A stretch of DNA of 64,000 bases from Tissierella sp. P1 (GTDB taxonomy: Bacteria; Bacillota; Clostridia; Tissierellales; Tissierellaceae): positions 1 to 64,000 of the forward strand of contig NZ_NPMN01000021.1 of the NCBI RefSeq assembly GCF_002266425.1. Direction: 5' to 3'. Below are positions 43,486-53,509 of the stretch, one piece after another. Position 1 is the stretch's first letter; the number at the start of each line of letters is the position of its first letter. The notes under the pieces were generated by a model that saw only the letters and a program-made list of their open reading frames with translations, was not told where the DNA came from and did no database searches. The translations under genes were made by a program, and so were the position numbers.

Positions 43486-46400
43486 ATGCTGAATTTTTTA
43501 GTAGATCCGCTAAATAACTTAGATGTTTATAATAAGCTGAAGACAGATATAGAAAAGAAGAATAGTCCTATAGCTACTTATGGTATTATTGATGAAAGTA
43601 TAGGACATATTCTCTATGCCCTAATGGAGCATACTAAAAGGCAAACACTATTGGTAACTTACAATGAGGTAAGAAGTAGAAAGATTTATGAAGATATAAG
43701 AAATTTAGGAAATAATAATGTATTTCTGCTTCCAAAAAGGGAATTAGTTTTCTATGAAGTAGATGCCTTCAGCTATGAAAGTACCAATGAAAGGCTTGGG
43801 ATTGTATCTAGACTTGTAAAAGGTGAAGATTTATTATTAGTTACCTCTATAGAAGCTATATTTCATAAGCTTATGTCTAGAGATGTTTTGAAGTCCTATT
43901 CTCAGGAGCTGAGATTAGGAGAAGAAATAAACTTAGATGATTTAATTAAGCTGTTGACAGATGGTGGATATGAAAGAGTAAATATGGTGGAAGGTATAGG
44001 ACAGTTTAGCCTAAGGGGGGGAATTATGGATTTCTTTCCGCCATATAGCGGGAACCCTATTAGAATTGAATTGTTTGATGAGGAAATTGATTCTATAAGA
44101 ACCTTTGATATTACTAATCAAAGATCTATTGAAGTCCTCGATTATACCTTCATATTTCCAGTAAAAGAAACTTTGATATTAGATGAATATAGGGAGAATA
44201 TAATTAACAATTTAGATAAAGATTTAATTAAATCTTTATCTAAGTCAAAGATTAGTGTAATAGAAAAGGAAAACTTAGAAAGTAAGTTTAATAAGTATAA
44301 GGAGCATTTAACTGAAAAGTTATTTATATCTAATATGGATATGATAATTCCTTATATACCAAAAGAATATCTGTCATCTATAATTAGTTATTTAAAAGAA
44401 GACGCAATAATTTATATAGACGAGCCTAAAAGAATAGAAGAAAGTGTAAAAAGTGCTGGAAGTGATTTTAATCTAAAGTTTACAGACCTCTATGAAGTTG
44501 GAGAGGTCTTACCTTCACATGCCAATATTCTTTATAGTTATAATGAACTATTAGAAGAAATAAAGAAAAGAACATGTATCACAAATAGTGCACTTTTAAG
44601 TGGAGATAATAGTTTTAAACCTAAAGTAATTCATAATTTCTCAGTGAAAGGAATGCAATCTTATCATAATAAGATGGATATTTTAAAAGAGGATATAGAT
44701 CATTTTAAATATAGAGGATATAAAATCATTATACTTTCAGGAACAGAAGAAAGAGGTAGAAGGCTTTATAAAACATTATTGGAACTGGGTATAGAATCAA
44801 ACTTTATGATAGATAAAAATGCTGAGATTAAGTCCTCACAAGTTTTTATTACACCTGGTAGTATTCATGGAGGATTCCAATATCCAGCTTTAAAGCTTAT
44901 TGTTATTAGTGATAAAGAAATATTTGGTGCGGGAAAGAAAAAGACAGGGAAATTGAGGAAAAAAGATCCTAGCAAATCTATTAGCTTTTCTGATTTGAAT
45001 GTTGGCGATTATGTAGTACATGAAAACCATGGGATAGGCAGATATGAAGGTGTAGAGCAGTTAAATATACAAGGAATAAAGAAAGATTATCTTACTATAA
45101 GATATAAAGGCGAAGATAAGCTATATGTACCTATAGATCAAATGCATTTAATCCAGAAGTATATCGGATCGGATAGCATAAAACCAAAAGTGAATAAATT
45201 ATCTAGTTCAGAATGGGCTAGGACTAAGGAAAAAGCTAAGAAGGCTGTAGAAGATATGGCTCATGATTTATTAGAGTTATATGCAAAGAGAGAAAGTTAT
45301 AGGGGATTTGTTTTTTCTAAAGATGGTGAATGGCAACGACAATTTGAAGATTTATTCCCTTATGAAGAGACAGAAGGACAGTCTAGGAGTATTATAGAAA
45401 TCAAGAAGGATATGGAAAGACCAAAACCAATGGATAGACTTCTTTGTGGTGATGTTGGATATGGGAAAACGGAAGTGGCTTTAAGAGCAGCATTTAAAGC
45501 TGTCATGGATGGAAAACAAGTAGCTTTTCTAGTACCTACTACTATTCTTGCACAACAGCATTATAATACAATAATGGAGAGATTTGCCAATTTTCCCGTT
45601 AAAATAGCTACCCTTAGCAGGTTCAGGACTAAAGCAGAACAAAAACTTGCAATTGATAGCATTAGAAGAGGTGTTGTTGATATTGTAGTAGGTACTCATA
45701 GATTATTATCTAAAGATGTTTCTTTTAGTGATTTAGGTTTATTAATAATAGATGAAGAACAGAGATTTGGCGTAAAGCATAAAGAGGCGCTTAAAAAATT
45801 TAAAGAAACAGTGGATGTACTTACTCTTACAGCTACACCTATACCTAGGACATTACATATGTCCTTGTCAGGCATTAGAGATATGTCTGTTATTGAAGAT
45901 CCTCCAGAGGAAAGGTATCCCGTACAAACCTATGTTGTTGAATTTAATGAACAAATGATTAGAGATGCGATACTAAAGGAAGTTGGTCGTGGAGGACAGG
46001 TTTATTTTGTGTATAATAGGGTTGAGACTATAGATAAGATTACTTCTATGCTTAGAAAATTAGTACCAGAAGCAAAATTCTCCATAGGGCATGGTCAAAT
46101 GAGTGAGCGAGAATTAGAGAAGGTAATGGTCGACTTTTTAGAAAAAGAAGTGGACGTTCTAGTATGTACTACTATTATTGAAACAGGATTAGATATTCCA
46201 AATGTAAATACTATAATAATCCATGATGCTGATAAGATGGGACTATCTCAATTATACCAACTTAGAGGAAGGGTAGGAAGGTCTAACAGGATAGCCTATG
46301 GATATTTTACCTATGAGAAAAATAAAGTGTTATCAGAGGTAGCAGAAAAAAGACTTAGAGCTATAAAGGAATTTACAGAATTTGGTTCAGGTTTCAAAAT

Positions 46401-47004
46401 AGCTATGAGAGACTTGGAAATAAGAGGTGCAGGAAATCTTCTAGGTTTAGAACAGCATGGTCATATTGAGGCCATAGGATATGATTTATATGTAAAGTTC
46501 TTAAATGAGGCTATTAGAAGACTGAAGGGTGAGAAAGTCGAAGAACATATAGATACTACAGTTGATATAAAAGTAGATGGGTATATTAAGTCTAGGTATA
46601 TTGAAGATGAAGAACAGAAGATAGAAGTGTACAAAAAAATTGCTTCTATTTCTAATATGGATGACTATAGGGAATTACTGGATGAGCTAATTGATAGATT
46701 TGGAGATTTACCTAAGGAAGTTGAAAATCTGATGGATATTTCTTACATTAGATATTTAGGAAGTAAAAATAATATTAGAAATATAATCCAAATAGATAAA
46801 GAGGTTATCTTAGAGTTTAGTTCTACAGAAAATATATCAGTTGAGCTGTTGCACCTCTTATCTACTGAATATGGAAGAAGATTATCATTTGATTTATCTA
46901 CTGAACCATCCTTTAAATTCAGGTCAAAGGATAAAATTTTAGATGAGCTAAAATCTTTGGTTGAAAAAATTAATGGTTTTAATCATGGAAAAAATAATAT
47001 ATAA
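43486..47004 (+). CDS. mfd: Transcription-repair coupling factor
   Basis: Removes RNA polymerase stalled at DNA damage and recruits UvrA. The 1172-aa length is normal. UvrB-homology region first (YGIIDESIGHILYALMEHT; GQFSLRGGIMDFFPPYSGNPIRIELFDEE), then the polymerase-interaction domain (SDLNVGDYVVHENHGIGRYEGVEQL), then the RecG-like translocase with Walker A GDVGYGKTEVAL (about residue 655), DEEQ box IIDEEQRFG and LTATPIPRTLHMSL, QLRGRVGRS. Frame intact throughout. Start behind GAAGGAG. Confidence 0.97.
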   Translation: MLNFLVDPLNNLDVYNKLKTDIEKKNSPIATYGIIDESIGHILYALMEHTKRQTLLVTYNEVRSRKIYEDIRNLGNNNVFLLPKRELVFYEVDAFSYESTNERLGIVSRLVKGEDLLLVTSIEAIFHKLMSRDVLKSYSQELRLGEEINLDDLIKLLTDGGYERVNMVEGIGQFSLRGGIMDFFPPYSGNPIRIELFDEEIDSIRTFDITNQRSIEVLDYTFIFPVKETLILDEYRENIINNLDKDLIKSLSKSKISVIEKENLESKFNKYKEHLTEKLFISNMDMIIPYIPKEYLSSIISYLKEDAIIYIDEPKRIEESVKSAGSDFNLKFTDLYEVGEVLPSHANILYSYNELLEEIKKRTCITNSALLSGDNSFKPKVIHNFSVKGMQSYHNKMDILKEDIDHFKYRGYKIIILSGTEERGRRLYKTLLELGIESNFMIDKNAEIKSSQVFITPGSIHGGFQYPALKLIVISDKEIFGAGKKKTGKLRKKDPSKSISFSDLNVGDYVVHENHGIGRYEGVEQLNIQGIKKDYLTIRYKGEDKLYVPIDQMHLIQKYIGSDSIKPKVNKLSSSEWARTKEKAKKAVEDMAHDLLELYAKRESYRGFVFSKDGEWQRQFEDLFPYEETEGQSRSIIEIKKDMERPKPMDRLLCGDVGYGKTEVALRAAFKAVMDGKQVAFLVPTTILAQQHYNTIMERFANFPVKIATLSRFRTKAEQKLAIDSIRRGVVDIVVGTHRLLSKDVSFSDLGLLIIDEEQRFGVKHKEALKKFKETVDVLTLTATPIPRTLHMSLSGIRDMSVIEDPPEERYPVQTYVVEFNEQMIRDAILKEVGRGGQVYFVYNRVETIDKITSMLRKLVPEAKFSIGHGQMSERELEKVMVDFLEKEVDVLVCTTIIETGLDIPNVNTIIIHDADKMGLSQLYQLRGRVGRSNRIAYGYFTYEKNKVLSEVAEKRLRAIKEFTEFGSGFKIAMRDLEIRGAGNLLGLEQHGHIEAIGYDLYVKFLNEAIRRLKGEKVEEHIDTTVDIKVDGYIKSRYIEDEEQKIEVYKKIASISNMDDYRELLDELIDRFGDLPKEVENLMDISYIRYLGSKNNIRNIIQIDKEVILEFSSTENISVELLHLLSTEYGRRLSFDLSTEPSFKFRSKDKILDELKSLVEKINGFNHGKNNI

Positions 47005-47053
47005 TAGATAATGGATGCAGATTTAATAAATAGACTTAGAAAGGATGTTAGTA

Positions 47054-47995
47054 TTGAACAAAACGAGAAGTAAAAGATTTTTAATAATAGGATTATTATT
47101 AGCACTTATTTTAACTGTAAGTGGATGTAATAGTAAAGAAGAAGGTCTTGTTGCAAGAGTAGATGGAGAAGGAATCACAGTAGAAGAATTTGAAAGTGAT
47201 TTTCAAGTATTTAAAAGGATATATGAGCAACAGCTTGGTGAAGATGCTATGACTCAGGTTGGAGAAGATGGTAGGACCTTAGGGGAAAGCCTTAAAGAAA
47301 ATATAATTGAAAAATTAATAATGGAAAGACTTGTGGCAAAAGAAGCCAAGGATATGGATATAGAAGTTACTTCAGAGGAAATTCAGAAGCAAATGGAAGA
47401 ATATATTACCCTTATGGAAGGACAAGAAAAGTTTGATGAATTTTTAAAAAGCAATCAGTTATCAAAAGAATTTTTTGAAGAAAATCTAAGAAAAGAGTTA
47501 CTATTTAATAAACATAGAGAAGCTTTTATAGATAGTACTTCTATAGATGAAAAAGAAGCTAAAAAGTATTTTGATGATAATAAAGAAAATTTAGTTGTAG
47601 TAAAAGCATCTCATATTTTAGTTAAGACTGAAGATGAGGGTAAGAAAGTATTAGAGAAACTTAAAGCAGGAGAAGATTTTGGGAAACTCGCAGAAGAGGT
47701 ATCTATTGATAAGGCATCTGCTTTAGAAGGTGGAAGTCTAAACTACTTTGGTAAGGGAGATATGATTGCTGAATTTGAAGAAGCTGCTTTTGCTTTAAAT
47801 CCTGGAGAAACCAGTGATTTAGTTCATACTGAAGTAGGTTATCATATTATTCATGTTGAAGATAAAAAGGATACTTATGAAGCATTAAAGGATGATATAA
47901 TTGGATTATTAAAAGATAATAAATATCTAGAAAAAATTCAAAAATTGAGAGATAATGCTAAGATTAAGATTTATTTAGATATTAAAACTAAATAA
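47054..47995 (+). CDS. prsA: PrsA-like peptidylprolyl isomerase lipoprotein
   Basis: Extracytoplasmic folding factor anchored as a lipoprotein. Signal FLIIGLLLALILTVSGC gives the lipobox (VSGC). A SurA/trigger-type N-domain is followed by a parvulin domain (VVKASHILVKTEDEGKKVLEKLKAGEDFGKLAEEVS, GGSLNYFGKGDMIAEFEEAAFAL, GYHIIHVEDKK). About 313 aa. The TTG at 47054 is likely since AAAGGA is then correctly spaced; an ATG at 47045 overlaps that site. It lies between mfd and spoVT, where Bacillus has none. Confidence 0.88.
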   Translation: MNKTRSKRFLIIGLLLALILTVSGCNSKEEGLVARVDGEGITVEEFESDFQVFKRIYEQQLGEDAMTQVGEDGRTLGESLKENIIEKLIMERLVAKEAKDMDIEVTSEEIQKQMEEYITLMEGQEKFDEFLKSNQLSKEFFEENLRKELLFNKHREAFIDSTSIDEKEAKKYFDDNKENLVVVKASHILVKTEDEGKKVLEKLKAGEDFGKLAEEVSIDKASALEGGSLNYFGKGDMIAEFEEAAFALNPGETSDLVHTEVGYHIIHVEDKKDTYEALKDDIIGLLKDNKYLEKIQKLRDNAKIKIYLDIKTK

Positions 47996-48018
47996 TAAAA
48001 GAGATATTAATATCAAAG

Positions 48019-48048
48019 GACCTGACATTATGTCAGGTCTATATTTTT
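48019..48048 (+). terminator. Terminator after prsA
   Basis: GACCTGACA-TTA-TGTCAGGTC followed by TATATTTTT. Confidence 0.87.
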
Positions 48049-48163
48049 AACTTTAAGTTAATTAATGTAAATACTTTAACCTAATCTTACAAAGATGTAT
48101 AAAAATTTCCTTTTAGTTAAATAATAATCTCACTACACAATTATTGTTATAGGAGGTTAACTA

Positions 48164-48715
48164 ATGAAGGCTACAGGAATTGTTAGAAGAATAGATGAAT
48201 TAGGTAGAGTTGTAATTCCGAAAGAAATAAGAAGAACCTTGAGAATCAGAGAAGGAGATCCTCTAGAGATATTCACCGATAGAGAAGGTCAGGTTATACT
48301 TAAGAAATATTCTCCTATTGGAGAATTAAATGAGTTTGCTCAAGAGTATTGTGATTCTCTTCATGAAAGTACAAATCATACGGCTATGATATCAGATAGG
48401 GATTTTATAATAGCTATATCTGGAGGCTCTAAAAGAGAATACTTAGAGAAAAGAATTAGCCCAGAGTTAGAGAAGTTAACAGAAAACAGAAGTACTTATT
48501 CAACTAATGATGATAATAAACCTATGAAAATAACATATGAGGACCCTAATCAGGATAAGTACACATCACAAGTTATTGCACCTATAATTATGCAAGGTGA
48601 TCCTATTGGCTCTGTGATATTAATATCGAAAGAATCAAATGCAGTTATGGGTGAACTAGAAATAAAGTTGACAGAAACAGCAGCAGGATTTTTATCTAAG
48701 CAAATGGAAAATTAG
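48164..48715 (+). CDS. spoVT: Stage V sporulation protein T
   Basis: Forespore transcription regulator with an AbrB-type N-terminal swapped-hairpin DNA-binding domain (ATGIVRRIDELGRVVIPKEIRRTLRIREGDPLEIF, residues 3-37) and a C-terminal GAF-like domain (GSVILISKESNAVMGELEIK). 183 aa. Start behind AGGAGG. In Bacillus it is SigG-dependent; no SigG promoter could be assigned here with confidence. A terminator at 48717 closes it. Confidence 0.95.
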   Translation: MKATGIVRRIDELGRVVIPKEIRRTLRIREGDPLEIFTDREGQVILKKYSPIGELNEFAQEYCDSLHESTNHTAMISDRDFIIAISGGSKREYLEKRISPELEKLTENRSTYSTNDDNKPMKITYEDPNQDKYTSQVIAPIIMQGDPIGSVILISKESNAVMGELEIKLTETAAGFLSKQMEN

Positions 48716-48716
48716 T

Positions 48717-48749
48717 AGACCTACCCATAGGGGTAGGTTTATTTTTTAT
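48717..48749 (+). terminator. Terminator of spoVT
   Basis: GACCTACCC-ATA-GGGGTAGGTTTATTTTTTA. Confidence 0.85.
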
Positions 48750-48782
48750 ATCGAATAGAAAAATTTTACTTTAAATGAATTT

Positions 48783-48826
48783 CAAAAAAGGCTATCTTAA
48801 TAACAGTTGATAGAAGCCTTTTTTAC
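48783..48826 (+). repeat. Intergenic hairpin repeat, copy 3
   Basis: CAAAAAAGGCTATCTTAATAAC then GTTGATAGAAGCCTTTTTT; CTATC/GATAG and AAAAAAGGCT/AGCCTTTTTT arms. Confidence 0.65.
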
Positions 48827-48888
48827 TTGTGTTATTTTATTAAATTAAATGATATAATATAAAAGATTATGTTTTAGGGGGAAATTTC

Positions 48889-50535
48889 ATGACTAAGAAA
48901 AATAACTTCTTGAGGGGAGCGGCTATTTTAAGTATAGCTGGAGTAATTGTAAAGATTTTAGGTGCAGTTTATAGAATACCATTATCAAATATAATAAAGT
49001 CAGAGGGTATGGGATATTATCAAACAGCCTATCCTTTGTACACACTATTGCTTACTATATCTACAGCAGGATTCCCTATAGCCATAGCTAAATTAGTATC
49101 AGAGAAAAGAGCAGTAGGAGATTTTAAGGCCGCATATAAGGTTTTTAAGGTAACCCTCTTAGGATTAACAATAGGAGGATTATTGACTTCTTTATTCTTG
49201 TTTTTTAGAGCAGAAAGTATAGTAGATAGACTTGGAAATAAAAATGCCTATTATGCCTTAATTGCACTAGTACCAGCTTTATTTTTCGTACCAATTATGT
49301 CGGCTTTCAGAGGATTTTTTCAAGGAAGACAACTAATGGTACCAACGGCCTTATCTCAAATAGTTGAGCAGTTATTTAGAGTAGGGGCAGGATTAACATT
49401 AACATATTTGTTATTAGATAAAGGAATTCCCATGGCAGCAGGTGGAGCATCATTTGGAGGATCTGCAGGAGCTATAGCAGGAGCTGCTACTATGGCACTT
49501 ATTTATTTTTATGGAAGAAAAGAAATTAAAAAAGAATTAAAGAGCAGCATAGATACTGATGAGTATGAGATAAATCAAATTATAAAGGACCTTCTTATAA
49601 TAGCTATTCCAATTACAATAGGTGCTTCTATTGTGCCTATTATGGATTATATAGATTTAGAACTAGTACTTACAAGACTTCAAATTATCGGATATACAGA
49701 GGCAGAAGCAAATGGTTTATATGGAAACTTAAAGGGAATGGCACAGACATTAATCAATCTACCTCAAGTATTTTCTATAGCCATATCAATGAGCTTAGTA
49801 CCTGCTGTATCTGATGCAAATGCCAGAAAAAATAAGAAGGAGATGGAATCTACCATTGCTTCAGGGATAAGGATTACTCTATTAATAGGATTGCCATGTA
49901 CATTAGGATTATTTGTACTAGCAAGACCTATAATAGAATTGTTATATTATAAGAATGATGTGGCAACTATAATTAATGTTAGTAATTCTTTATCTATTTT
50001 AGCTTTTAGTGTAATATTTCTGACAATGGTTCAAGCACTATCTGCTATATTACAAGGTCTAGGCAGGCCTGGTGTACCAGCAATTAATTTATTTGTTGGA
50101 GCAGTGGTTAAAATCTTTCTTTCATATACTTTAACTGTTATACCGAGCATAAATATTTATGGTGCAGCTATCTCTACTGTTGTGGCTTTTGGGATTGCAG
50201 CTATTTTAGATTTAATTAGTGTAGTAAAATATGCTAAGATAAGATTAAATATTAAGGATATATTCATTAAGCCATTTATTGCATCATTAGGAATGGCAAT
50301 AGCAGCATTTATCTCTTATATGGGATTAATTAATATTGTAGCTAAAATAAATGTTGCAAATGAAATGATAACCAGACTAGAGAAACTTTCTACACTAGGT
50401 GCAGTCTTAGTTGGTGTTATAGTTTATGTGGTACTCTTAGTTCTAACAGGTTCTATTACTGAAGAGGACTGGAGTTTATTACCTAAAGGTGATAAAATAG
50501 GAAAAAAATTAGAAAAATTTAAATTAATTAAATAG
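48889..50535 (+). CDS. MATE/MurJ-like polysaccharide flippase, SpoVB/YabM family
   Basis: Integral membrane protein of 548 aa with about 14 hydrophobic segments. N-terminal FLRGAAILSIAGVIVKILGAVYRIPLSNII, QTAYPLYTLLLTISTAGFPIAIAKLVSE and the conserved AFRGFFQGRQLMVPTALSQIVEQLFRVG identify the lipid-linked oligosaccharide exporter family. SpoVB acts in cortex synthesis; position between spoVT and mazG corresponds to yabM in Bacillus, so either name is possible. Start behind AGGGGG. Confidence 0.9.
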   Translation: MTKKNNFLRGAAILSIAGVIVKILGAVYRIPLSNIIKSEGMGYYQTAYPLYTLLLTISTAGFPIAIAKLVSEKRAVGDFKAAYKVFKVTLLGLTIGGLLTSLFLFFRAESIVDRLGNKNAYYALIALVPALFFVPIMSAFRGFFQGRQLMVPTALSQIVEQLFRVGAGLTLTYLLLDKGIPMAAGGASFGGSAGAIAGAATMALIYFYGRKEIKKELKSSIDTDEYEINQIIKDLLIIAIPITIGASIVPIMDYIDLELVLTRLQIIGYTEAEANGLYGNLKGMAQTLINLPQVFSIAISMSLVPAVSDANARKNKKEMESTIASGIRITLLIGLPCTLGLFVLARPIIELLYYKNDVATIINVSNSLSILAFSVIFLTMVQALSAILQGLGRPGVPAINLFVGAVVKIFLSYTLTVIPSINIYGAAISTVVAFGIAAILDLISVVKYAKIRLNIKDIFIKPFIASLGMAIAAFISYMGLINIVAKINVANEMITRLEKLSTLGAVLVGVIVYVVLLVLTGSITEEDWSLLPKGDKIGKKLEKFKLIK

Positions 50536-50562
50536 TTAAGGCATATACAAAGGAGAAGAGTT

Positions 50563-52023
50563 ATGGGTAAAATATATATAATAGGCTTAGGGCCTGGAAG
50601 CATTGACTCTCTTACGTTAGGAGCAGTAGATAGAATAAATGCAGGAGATAAAAATTTTTTAAGAACAGAAAAACATCCTACTGTTAAATATTTTGTAGAT
50701 AAAAATATTCCTTATCAATCATATGATTTTTTATATGATACTAAAGATAGTTTTGGACAGGTATATGAGAGGATAGCTGAAGATTTAATTGAAGAATCCA
50801 AGAAAAATTCAAGTATAAATTACTTGGTACCTGGGAATCCTTTAGTTGCAGAGAAAACTGTAGAGCTTTTAATGGAGAGAGAGGTAGATATAGAAGTAAT
50901 ATCTGGCATGAGCTTTATTGAACCTATGATTGAGTTAGTAGGAAGGGATCCAATCAATGGTCTTAAAATAGTAGATGGTGCAGAATTTAATGGATTAATA
51001 GTAGATATTAATGTAGACATGATAATCACACAAGTGTATAATTATAGAATAATATCTGAAGTTAAGATTATACTATCAGAGATTTATGGTGATGAGTATA
51101 AAGTCTATTTAGTCAATAGTGCTGGAGTGAAGGAAAAAGAGAAAAAGCATCTTGTACCTATCTATGAATTGGATAGATTTGAAGAAGTTGGGCCTCTAAC
51201 TAGTATATTCGTCCCAAAAATAGACAAAAAGCATAAGAAAGTATTTGATTTCAATGATTTATTGGGTATAATGAAAATATTGAGATCTGAAAATGGCTGC
51301 CCTTGGGATATGGAGCAAACTCATGAATCTATACGCCAATCGGTAATTGAAGAAGCTTATGAAGTAGTTGATGCAATTGATAAAAATGATATTGATGGAC
51401 TTATGGAAGAATTAGGTGATTTACTGCTTCAAGTTATATTTCATTCGCAAATTGCATTTGAAGAAGGGGAGTTTAGTCTATATGATGTAACATCATCACT
51501 TGCAAATAAATTAATTTATAGACATCCACACGTTTTTTCTCAAAAAAGTGTGGAAAACTCTGAAGAAGTAGTATATAATTGGAATATGCTAAAATATGCT
51601 AAAAGGGATATCCATAGTTTCACAGATAAACTAAAAGATATACCAAAGCTACCAGCTCTCATGACCAGTTTTAAAATTCAAGAAAAGGCAGCAGAAATTG
51701 GATTTGATTGGGACAATATAGATGGACCATTAAATAAAGTAATTGAAGAGTATCAAGAGGTCTTAGAAGCTATGGAAAAATTTGGAGGGGGTGATGAAAG
51801 AACAGAGGAGGAGTTAGGAGATTTACTTTTTGCAATAGTTAATCTTTCTAGATTTTTAAAAGTAAATCCAGAAGTGGCTTTAAATAGAACTATAAATAAG
51901 TTTATTAAGCGATTTGAATTTATGGAGGAAAAACTAGGAGAACTTGGCAAAAAATTCGAAGAAATGACCTTAGATGAAATGGATGAATTATGGAATCAAG
52001 CAAAAATACATAAAATCCATTAA
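50563..52023 (+). CDS. mazG: YabN-type fusion of tetrapyrrole-methylase-like domain and MazG pyrophosphohydrolase
   Basis: House-cleaning NTP pyrophosphatase. Residues 1-220 are a SAM-dependent tetrapyrrole methylase-like fold (KIYIIGLGPGSIDSLTLGAV, PGNPLVAEKTVELL). Residues about 240-486 hold two MazG repeats, the first with LRSENGCPWDMEQTHESIRQSVIEEAYEVVDAI and EELGDLLLQVIFHSQIA (metal-binding EExxE and ExxD), the second EEYQEVLEAMEK and EEELGDLLFAIVNL. 486 aa, as in Bacillus YabN. Start behind AGGAGAAG. Confidence 0.94.
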   Translation: MGKIYIIGLGPGSIDSLTLGAVDRINAGDKNFLRTEKHPTVKYFVDKNIPYQSYDFLYDTKDSFGQVYERIAEDLIEESKKNSSINYLVPGNPLVAEKTVELLMEREVDIEVISGMSFIEPMIELVGRDPINGLKIVDGAEFNGLIVDINVDMIITQVYNYRIISEVKIILSEIYGDEYKVYLVNSAGVKEKEKKHLVPIYELDRFEEVGPLTSIFVPKIDKKHKKVFDFNDLLGIMKILRSENGCPWDMEQTHESIRQSVIEEAYEVVDAIDKNDIDGLMEELGDLLLQVIFHSQIAFEEGEFSLYDVTSSLANKLIYRHPHVFSQKSVENSEEVVYNWNMLKYAKRDIHSFTDKLKDIPKLPALMTSFKIQEKAAEIGFDWDNIDGPLNKVIEEYQEVLEAMEKFGGGDERTEEELGDLLFAIVNLSRFLKVNPEVALNRTINKFIKRFEFMEEKLGELGKKFEEMTLDEMDELWNQAKIHKIH

Positions 52024-52049
52024 AATGCTAACAATTATATAATAAAAGA

Positions 52050-52074
52050 AGGATTTTTTAAATTTATATAGAAT
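52050..52074 (+). promoter_or_regulatory. SigH-like promoter of hup
   Basis: AGGATTT (52050-52056), 13 bases, AGAAT (52070-52074), 38 bases before the HU start. Confidence 0.65.
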
Positions 52075-52112
52075 TACTAATTAAACAATAAAACTATGAG
52101 GAGGAAATTATT

Positions 52113-52391
52113 ATGAACAAAGCTGAATTAGTGGCGAGTATAGCAGAGAAAAGTAACTTAACTAAAAAGGATGCAGAAGGTGCATTAAACGCATTTATGA
52201 AAGCAGTAGAAGAAACATTAGCAAAAGGAGAAAAAGTACAACTTGTTGGTTTTGGTACTTTTGAAGTAAGAGAAAGAAAAGCTAGAGAAGGTAGAAACCC
52301 TAGAAATCCAGAAGAAGTAATTAAAATAGCAGCTTCAAAAGCACCAGTATTTAAAGCAGGAAAGGCTTTAAAAGAAATAGTAAATAAATAA
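52113..52391 (+). CDS. hup: HU-family DNA-binding protein
   Basis: Dimeric histone-like nucleoid protein, 92 aa. [28 protein letters not shown] then [31 protein letters not shown], the DNA-bending arm, and [16 protein letters not shown] behind GAGGAGG. It has a SigH-like promoter and a strong terminator, so is transcribed largely by itself within the block. Confidence 0.97.
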   Translation: MNKAELVASIAEKSNLTKKDAEGALNAFMKAVEETLAKGEKVQLVGFGTFEVRERKAREGRNPRNPEEVIKIAASKAPVFKAGKALKEIVNK

Positions 52392-52392
52392 T

Positions 52393-52420
52393 AAAATCAG
52401 GTCTCTGACCTGATTTTTTA
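52393..52420 (+). terminator. Terminator after hup
   Basis: AAATCAGGTC-TCT-GACCTGATTTTTT; its T run ends just before the ribosome site of rqcP. Confidence 0.88.
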
Positions 52421-52434
52421 TCAGGAGGATTAAT

Positions 52435-52676
52435 ATGAGAATTGATAAATTTCTAAAGAATGCAAGAATTATAAAAAGAAGAACTATAGCCAAGGAAGCA
52501 TGTGAACAGGTAGAGTATCCATAAATGAAAAACAGGCTAAACCTGGAGATGAAGTTAAGGTTGGTGATATAATTAATATTACCTTTGGGAATGAATCTAT
52601 GAAGATTCAAGTTTTAGATATATCAGATAATGTAAGAAAAGATAATGCATTAGAATTATATAAGAAGATAGGATAA
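52435..52676 (+). CDS. rqcP: S4-domain RNA-binding protein RqcP/YabO (frame broken near 52510)
   Basis: Partner of RqcH in ribosome-associated quality control, promoting poly-Ala tailing on stalled 50S subunits. MRIDKFLKNARIIKRRTIAKEACEQ is the S4 start; the frame then stops (EYP-stop). Restoring one G in CAGG at 52507-52510 gives GRVSINEKQAKPGDEVKVGDIINITFG and ends at TAA 52674-52676. About 80 aa, the normal YabO length. Position between hup and yabP matches Bacillus. Start behind AGGAGG. Confidence 0.87.
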
Positions 52677-52704
52677 AGACTTTGTAATAAAAGTCTTTTT
52701 TTTT
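52675..52704 (+). terminator. Terminator after rqcP
   Basis: AAAGACTT / AAGTCTTT with a short loop and nine T. Confidence 0.75.
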
Positions 52705-52742
52705 CATAAATATTAGTAGTCAAGAAAATGGAGGGGATAAGA

Positions 52743-53021
52743 ATGACTGAAAACAAAATTAAATTTAGAAATCAAAATATAGTAATTGAAGATAGGGATA
52801 GGATGACAGTAACAGGTGTAGAGCAGGTGGAAAGTTTTAATGATAATACGATCGTATTAACAACTGTAAAGGGAGGAATGACCATAAAGGGAGAGGGTCT
52901 AAATATATCTAAACTAAATTTGGATGATGGCAGTGTGAAAATAGAGGGAAAAATTAATGGAGTAAACTATATGACTAAGGATGCAACACCAAAGAATATA
53001 ATGGGTAAGATATTCAAATAA
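52743..53021 (+). CDS. yabP: Sporulation protein YabP
   Basis: A 92-aa protein needed for spore-coat or cortex assembly, made in the mother cell in Bacillus. FRNQNIVIEDRDRMTVTGVEQVESFNDNTIVLTTVKGGMTIKGEGLNISKLNLDDGSVKIEGKINGV is the YabP/YqfC fold, in outline a row of beta strands. ATG at 52743 behind GGAGGGG; an ATG at 52728 overlaps that site. yabQ follows after 20 bases. Confidence 0.92.
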   Translation: MTENKIKFRNQNIVIEDRDRMTVTGVEQVESFNDNTIVLTTVKGGMTIKGEGLNISKLNLDDGSVKIEGKINGVNYMTKDATPKNIMGKIFK

Positions 53022-53041
53022 ATCTATTTAAGGAGAAGAAA

Positions 53042-53509
53042 ATGGATACTTCATTAATATTAGAAATACATATGTTCTTTACTGCTATTTACGGAGGATT
53101 GATAGCTGGGTTTATTTATGATATATATAGGACAATCAGGTATTTTTCTAAGCCTAGTAAATTTATTACTTACCTAGGTGATCTTTTACTTTGGACAGTA
53201 ATTGCTTCCGTATCTTTTTATGTTCTTATAAAAATTAACTGGGGAGAGATTAGGGGATATATTATACTTGGATTTATTTTAGGTATTTTTGTATATTACA
53301 AGATATTTAGTAAGTTTATTTATACAATTTGTATTAAGATAGGAGGAGTCATAAAAAAAACTACAATGGGAATTATATCTTTAATCTTATATCCTTTTAA
53401 ATTTTTGAAAAGTAAGTCGTCTCCAGTTCTAAAAAAAATAAAAAAAGTTCCGATAGAAATCATAAGACAAACAAAAAAATATAAAAAAATAATTTCTACA
53501 AAAAAATAG
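53042..53509 (+). CDS. yabQ: Sporulation membrane protein YabQ
   Basis: Membrane protein (155 aa) required for spore cortex formation. About three hydrophobic segments, including residues 8-26 (IHMFFTAIYGGLIAGFIYDIY) and 40-60 (FITYLGDLLLWTVIASVSFYVL), then GYIILGFILGIFVYYKIFS. The C-terminal 60 residues are strongly basic. Co-transcribed with yabP. The SigH-like promoter of divIC overlaps its last bases. Confidence 0.92.
   Translation: MDTSLILEIHMFFTAIYGGLIAGFIYDIYRTIRYFSKPSKFITYLGDLLLWTVIASVSFYVLIKINWGEIRGYIILGFILGIFVYYKIFSKFIYTICIKIGGVIKKTTMGIISLILYPFKFLKSKSSPVLKKIKKVPIEIIRQTKKYKKIISTKK

Noticed and set aside
52435-52676. rqcP as a decayed pseudogene
   Set aside because: A single restored G gives a full-length, well-conserved protein in its conserved position; same error type as at ten other genes.
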